Assembly (NCBI RefSeq): GCF_019966545.1
Contig: NZ_JAIMIC010000001.1
Span: 62,001-126,000 of the forward strand
Length of the DNA stretch: 64,000 bases
Direction: 5' to 3'
From: Heliomarina baculiformis
Lineage (GTDB): Bacteria; Pseudomonadota; Alphaproteobacteria; Rhodobacterales; Rhodobacteraceae
The translations under genes were made by a program, and so were the position numbers. Under the pieces are notes generated by a model. The model was not told the origin of the DNA. It worked only from the letters and a program-made list of their open reading frames with translations, and ran no database searches. This document shows positions 60,049-64,000 of the stretch, in pieces (position 1 is the first letter of the stretch; every line of letters starts with the position of its first letter).

Positions 60049-60645
60049 CTATTTGATGCCAAGCTTTTTCTTGATCTTCGAAAGCAGATTGGCGGGCTTT
60101 TCCTTGACGCTCTTTGTGTCCCACATGGCGCGCTCCCGCTCTTGCGATGTTTGAATGATCTTGTTTGCCTTGGTGGTTTCAGACAGGCACAGCGCCCGGA
60201 TCGCGTTGTCTATCGCCTTGATATCCTTGGTGCCAACTTCCTTGGCGATCCGCTTGGCTTCCTTGTTGGTCAGAAGCAGAGCGTGCATTTTGAGAAATTC
60301 CGGCGACTTAAAGAAGTTAAGGTTATGGTTGATCTCGAGATCCTGGATGATGTGATCTTCGATGTCGGCCAAAAGCGGTTGCCAGGATTTCAACTTCCAG
60401 TCGCCCGCTTCCGCCAGGTCATTGGCGTCCTGAAACATTTTCGAGGTCAGATTCAAACCCTTGCGGGCGTTGGATTTGATATAGACCTTGTAGATTTTCT
60501 TGACGTCGAACTTGCCCTGCAGAAAGTTGACCTCATCCGAATTGAACACGCTGGTCAGGTGTTTCTTGTAAAGCGGCCCGATCTTGCGGTCCTTCAGCAG
60601 CGCCAAGGGATTGTCGGGATAGGTAATGGTTCCGATCTTGGGCAT
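60049..60645 (-). CDS. Lys-rich protein with possible RGS-like domain
   Basis: A 198-residue, lysine-rich, lower-GC gene. Residues about 33-125 read like a regulator-of-G-protein-signalling (RGS) domain: SDEVNFLQGKFDVKKIYKVY, NLTSKMFQDANDLAEAG, WQPLLADIEDHIIQDLE and NFFKSPEFLKM parallel the alpha4-alpha7 core of RGS proteins (the IY..FI....K.VNL and F..A...I...M..D.Y..F..S..F patterns). The rest is basic and ends KIKKKLGIK. Bacterial RGS-like proteins are rare. Composition unlike its neighbours suggests transfer. Evidence is by eye only. Confidence 0.5.
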   Translation of the reverse strand: MPKIGTITYPDNPLALLKDRKIGPLYKKHLTSVFNSDEVNFLQGKFDVKKIYKVYIKSNARKGLNLTSKMFQDANDLAEAGDWKLKSWQPLLADIEDHIIQDLEINHNLNFFKSPEFLKMHALLLTNKEAKRIAKEVGTKDIKAIDNAIRALCLSETTKANKIIQTSQERERAMWDTKSVKEKPANLLSKIKKKLGIK

Positions 60646-60848
60646 CGTTTTTGTCTTTCCTTTATGCGTCCGGCGGCACGCGGGGCCGCGCTATCGGGCT
60701 TTGATGGATCGTCGCGAACTGCGTCACGACAGGTTCTGTGACTGGGTCGAACGGCGCGGCGAAACGGTTCAAAAAAATTCGAATTTTTTGGGTAGCTCCG
60801 CATCGGAACGATCAGGGCTGCAAACACAACCATGACCCAAAGAATGCC
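60646..60848. other. intergenic with A/T palindrome
   Basis: About 200 bases between the RGS-like gene start and the end of the pseudogene. It contains the perfect AT palindrome AAAAAATTC/GAATTTTTT (60772-60789). No gene is seen. The palindrome could end transcription from either side. Confidence 0.4.
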
Positions 60849-61450
60849 TCAGCTTTTGCGGGTGACCCGGGCAAAGACGATGTGACGGTTCTGGCCAAAG
60901 ACCACCTCGGCCTGCGCATCCTGCCCCTTGAGCGATGCATCGGCCAGCGCGCGCATCTGCGCTTCGGTCCGCATCAGCGACTGCCAGTTCATGAAGGTCT
61001 CCATGTACCCGTCCGGAATGACCTTGGTGCTGAAATTGCCAAAGACACAGCTGCTGACCGGCTTCACCCGCGCCAGTATCTGCCGCGTCAGCAGAGTCGC
61101 CGCCTCATCCGGTAGGTAGTCATAGACACCGGCCGAAAGGACCGGCATGTGAACGGCTCTCGCAAAAGACAGTCGCCCAGCGAATGGCGCTGTGCTTCGG
61201 GCAGCAACTCGCGCCACGTCACCGGGTCGCAGTCACTGCGGAATTCGTGCAGGCGCGTCACCAGCCCATGAACGATGGCATTTGCCGGTTCATCCTGATT
61301 GGCGAACCGCAACCGCGCCCATTCAAGTATCAGCAACAGCTTCAGCCGGGATTCTTCAAATGTCTTGGTTTCTTTGTCTTTGTGTCGCTGTTCAGGCCGT
61401 GCGTTCTGATCTTTGGCGTCACCGGAAACTTCAGAAAATTCAAAAGGCAT
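60849..61450 (-). pseudogene. deleted and frameshifted methyltransferase (EF 3-hydroxypalmitate methyl ester synthase-like, PhcB-type)
   Basis: Two fragments of one SAM-methyltransferase family. The N-terminal frame from 61450 (MPFEFSEVSG...) contains HGLVTRLHEFRSDCDPVTW and the segment HSLGDCLLREPFTCRSF, after which relatives continue with KPRGYAGDA and the SAM fold. A second frame resumes at about 61155 with VLSAGVYDYLPDEAATLL, then YMETFMNWQSLMRTE, which is the family's C-terminus. The whole SAM-binding core is missing and the frames do not match, so the gene is broken by an internal deletion at roughly 61140-61160. The N-terminal domain is also shorter than usual. Confidence 0.7.
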
Positions 61451-61632
61451 CGGGTTATTCCATACTAAAGATGTCGATGTCTGCGAGCTAAGCAGCGTCC
61501 CTTGGCTTTCCCGTTATAGTCCCCGTGTGAAGGTTCGACTTCTTGGCGAGCCCTGCGTTGTTTTTCTCGTAGAAGGCAGAGCCAATCCGATGAAAGCTTT
61601 TGTTCCCGGCCTCGCGAAACGTCGGAAATAGA

Positions 61633-64000
61633 TCAGGTCGACCCGGCCTCGGTCAGCTCGCGCTGCAACCGTTGTTCCTCGACCGTGCCGGGCTGGCTGA
61701 ACCGGGCCAGCAACAGGTAGGCCACCGGCGTCAGGAACAGGGTCGACACCGTCGCCAGCCCCAGCCCGCCAACGACGACCCACCCCAGCGCCTCGCGCGC
61801 CTCGGCCCCCGCGCCCGACGACAGGATCAGCGGCACGCCCCCCAACACTGTAGATGTCATCGTCATCATTACCGGGCGCAGGCGGATCGTCGAGGCATCA
61901 TAGATCGCATCGAACAGCTCGGCCCCGTCGTCGCGCAGCTGGTTGGCGAATTCCACGATCAGGATCCCGTTTTTGGCCATGATCCCGATCAGCATTACCA
62001 GCCCGATCTGCGAATAGACGTTCAGGCTCAGCCCTGCGAAGATCAGCGCGAATATCGCGCAAGCCAGCCCCAGCGGCACCGTCGCCATCACCACGATAGC
62101 AGAGATAAAGCTCTCAAACTGCGCCGACAGCACCAGCAGCACCACCGCAATGGCAAAGCCAAAGGTCAGCAGCAGCCCCGAGGAGGTTTCCTCAAGCGCC
62201 GCCGCCTCGCCAAGCGGCACGATGCGGTTGACCGGCGACATCAGCCCGGATGCAAGCTCCTCGACCTCGGTCATCGCCTGCCCAAGAGACAGCTCGGGCG
62301 TGAGCGAGGCCGAAATCTCCACCGACCGGTTCTTGCTTTCGCGGTTCAGCTCCGGCGCCACGGCCCGTTCTTCCAGCGATACGAAACTCGCCATAGGCAC
62401 CATCTGCCCGTCCGCCGCCTGCACAAAGACATTCTCAAGATCGCCCGGATCGTTGATCGGATCCGAGGTCGATAGCATCTGCACCTCGTAACTCGTGTCC
62501 CCAAGGAAGACATCCGCCACCGCGCTGCCGTCCAGCATCGCCCGCAGCGCCGCGCCCAGACCGCTGATGTCGATCCCAAGATCCGAGGCCAGCCCCCGGT
62601 CGATCTCCACAAACAACTGCGGCTGGGTGGTTTCATAGCCAAGCTGCACACGGCCAAAACGCGGATCGTCGCGCAGGCTCTGCACCATGCTTTCGCCGAT
62701 CTCGGAAAGCTGGGCGTAATCCGTGCCCGTCAGCGCAAATGTCAGCCCGCGTCCGGCACCGCGAATGCCCAGCGAGTTCGGCTGGATCACAAAGACACGC
62801 ACCCCGACAATTTCCGAGATGGCATCGTCTATGTCGTCGGCAATCTCCTGCTGGGGCCGCGTGCGTTCGTCCCATTTCGCAAGGGTCGCCACCATGAAAC
62901 CCTGATTGTCCGCGCCATAGCCGGTGATGGCAAAGACATTGGTGATCTCGCCGGACTGGCGCAGCGGCTCGACCGAATCCTCGATCTCGCGCATTTTCGA
63001 TGTGGTATATTCCAGCGACACGCCCACCGGCGTGCGTACCGACATCAGGACCACGGCGCGGTCCTCGCGCGGGGTCAGTTCCTGATTGATGCTGCCGAAC
63101 ATAAAAATCGCCGTAACCGCGAACAGCGCCGCGATCACCACCACCACCATCGGCGCGGCCAGCGCGGCACGCAAGAGCCGCCCGTAAAGCGCCGCCAGAC
63201 GATTGCCAAGCCAGACCATCGGCCCGCGCCCTTCGCCGTCTGAACTCCGGGTCAGCAACCGGCTTGCCATCATCGGCGCCAGCGTCAGCGCCACGACCGA
63301 GGACAGCATCACCGCCATCGCCAGCGTAAAGCCGAATTCGCGGAACAGCCCGCCCGCCTGCCCAGGCAGGAAAGACAGCGGGATAAACACCGCCGCCAGC
63401 GTCGCCGTCGTCGTCACCACCGCAAAGAACACCTGCCGCGTACCGATCACCGCTGCCGCACGCGGTCCGGTTCCGGCACTTCGGTGACGCACGATATTTT
63501 CAAGCACCACGATGGCGTCATCCACCACCATCCCCGTCGCCAGCACCAGCGCCAGCAGCGTCAGCACGTTGACCGAGAACCCGACAAGGTAGAGCGCGGC
63601 GACCGTCCCGATCAAAGCCACCGGCAGGGTCACGGTCGGGATCAGCGTCGCGCGAAAATCCCGCAGAAACAGGAAGATCACCGCGACGACGATCACCACC
63701 GCCAGCCCAAGTGTCTTGATCACCTCGTCAATCGCGCCCTGAATGAATATCGCGTCATCCGAGGTCACGAAGATATCGACATCATCGGGCAGCGTCTCGT
63801 TCAGAGCCGCCACCCGCGCCCGCACCGCCTCGGAAATTTCGAGCGTGTTCGACGTCGCCTGCCGGATCACCCCGATACCGATGCCGGACTGGCCATTCGC
63901 GCGCATGATCGTCTGGTTTGGCGCCGGTCCCAGCGTCACGCGGGCAATATCGCCGATCGTGACATCATTTCCGATCTCCAGCGCCTCGAAAGCCTCGGGC
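61633..64000 (-). CDS. RND efflux transporter permease (AcrB/HAE1 family), 5' part outside window
   Basis: The frame is open through the window end, so the N-terminus is missing; 789 residues are visible. It starts within the porter domain (EALEIGNDVTIGDIARVTLG). TM4 proton-relay Asp pair LVLATGMVVDDAIVVLENIV is present, followed by the FFAVVTTTATLAAVFIPLSFLPG helix, and the second half repeats the layout (FSSVVAL-type, VMLIGIMAKNGILIVEFANQL, MTSTVLGGVPLILSSGAGAEAR). It exports drugs or lipids using the proton gradient together with a membrane-fusion partner, which is probably upstream of the window. Confidence 0.93.
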   Translation of the reverse strand, partial: PEAFEALEIGNDVTIGDIARVTLGPAPNQTIMRANGQSGIGIGVIRQATSNTLEISEAVRARVAALNETLPDDVDIFVTSDDAIFIQGAIDEVIKTLGLAVVIVVAVIFLFLRDFRATLIPTVTLPVALIGTVAALYLVGFSVNVLTLLALVLATGMVVDDAIVVLENIVRHRSAGTGPRAAAVIGTRQVFFAVVTTTATLAAVFIPLSFLPGQAGGLFREFGFTLAMAVMLSSVVALTLAPMMASRLLTRSSDGEGRGPMVWLGNRLAALYGRLLRAALAAPMVVVVIAALFAVTAIFMFGSINQELTPREDRAVVLMSVRTPVGVSLEYTTSKMREIEDSVEPLRQSGEITNVFAITGYGADNQGFMVATLAKWDERTRPQQEIADDIDDAISEIVGVRVFVIQPNSLGIRGAGRGLTFALTGTDYAQLSEIGESMVQSLRDDPRFGRVQLGYETTQPQLFVEIDRGLASDLGIDISGLGAALRAMLDGSAVADVFLGDTSYEVQMLSTSDPINDPGDLENVFVQAADGQMVPMASFVSLEERAVAPELNRESKNRSVEISASLTPELSLGQAMTEVEELASGLMSPVNRIVPLGEAAALEETSSGLLLTFGFAIAVVLLVLSAQFESFISAIVVMATVPLGLACAIFALIFAGLSLNVYSQIGLVMLIGIMAKNGILIVEFANQLRDDGAELFDAIYDASTIRLRPVMMTMTSTVLGGVPLILSSGAGAEAREALGWVVVGGLGLATVSTLFLTPVAYLLLARFSQPGTVEEQRLQRELTEAGST

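Noticed and set aside
1-64000. Prophage, integrative element, IS or CRISPR content
   Set aside because: No integrase, transposase, terminase, capsid, Cas gene, direct terminal repeat or spaced repeat array is visible.

Overview
The window is a GC-rich, densely packed chromosomal segment from an alphaproteobacterium, most likely a marine Rhodobacteraceae (Roseobacter-type). I base this on the mix of families: an Asp-rich HemB, an RTX serralysin, several ABC uptake systems, CaiB/BaiF CoA transferases, a THF methyl-transfer module, a TTAA-N7-TTAAC CtrA-type site, and two copies of a GC-rich intergenic repeat of a kind I associate with this group. No plasmid, phage, transposon or CRISPR feature was seen. 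The first gene (solute-binding protein) and the last (RND pump) run off the window ends.

Layout. 1-8.2 kb: peptide-type solute-binding protein, small conserved protein, XRE-cupin regulator, then an overlapping set (AMP-forming ligase, FrnE-type DsbA protein, mini K+ channel), a Bcr/CflA-type MFS pump and a TPR protein. 8.2-13.4 kb: mfd with a small membrane protein upstream, and hemB. 13.4-17.5 kb: secreted and envelope proteins (RTX serralysin, YSC84-type lipoprotein, an acidic SRG-repeat exported protein) and a beta-hydroxyacid dehydrogenase. 17.5-24.7 kb: penicillin-acylase-type hydrolase, HisC-like aminotransferase, two DUF2059-like exported proteins, tRNA-Ser(CGA), glutamine-synthetase-like ligase. 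24.9-31.8 kb: a sugar operon (LacI regulator, TIM-barrel isomerase, Gfo/Idh/MocA dehydrogenase, RbsA/C/B-type transporter) closed by a strong terminator. 31.8-33.7 kb: AT-rich, gene-poor stretch with an orphan terminator and one membrane-anchored hypothetical. 33.7-36.8 kb: amidase, rhodanese, CoA transferase operon.

37.0-41.3 kb is the most interesting locus. A methyltransferase, a group-I truncated haemoglobin and a PAS-class III nucleotide cyclase form one operon. It faces a divergent winged-helix/TolB-like/TPR regulator, and a perfect inverted repeat sits just upstream of the operon's ribosome-binding site. The cyclase carries adenylyl-type specificity residues and the globin keeps TyrB10, GlnE11 and HisF8, so a haem-gas-sensing cAMP module is a reasonable hypothesis.

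41.3-46.7 kb: a PLP lyase, M24 hydrolase and Asp/Glu-racemase-like trio resembling part of ectoine catabolism, then a THF methyl-transfer module (methyl-THF methyltransferase, MetF-like reductase, small Virulence_fact-type protein). 47-52 kb: Ppx/GppA, RlmE, BrkB-like membrane protein, HDAC-like deacetylase. 52-57 kb: LolD-like ABC exporter with a CrtC/AttH-like lipocalin protein, then a PAS-like protein behind a CtrA-type box. 57-64 kb: acyl-CoA racemase-type CoA transferase, BKACE enzyme, hemerythrin protein, a Lys-rich protein with a possible RGS-like domain, a deleted methyltransferase pseudogene and the RND pump.
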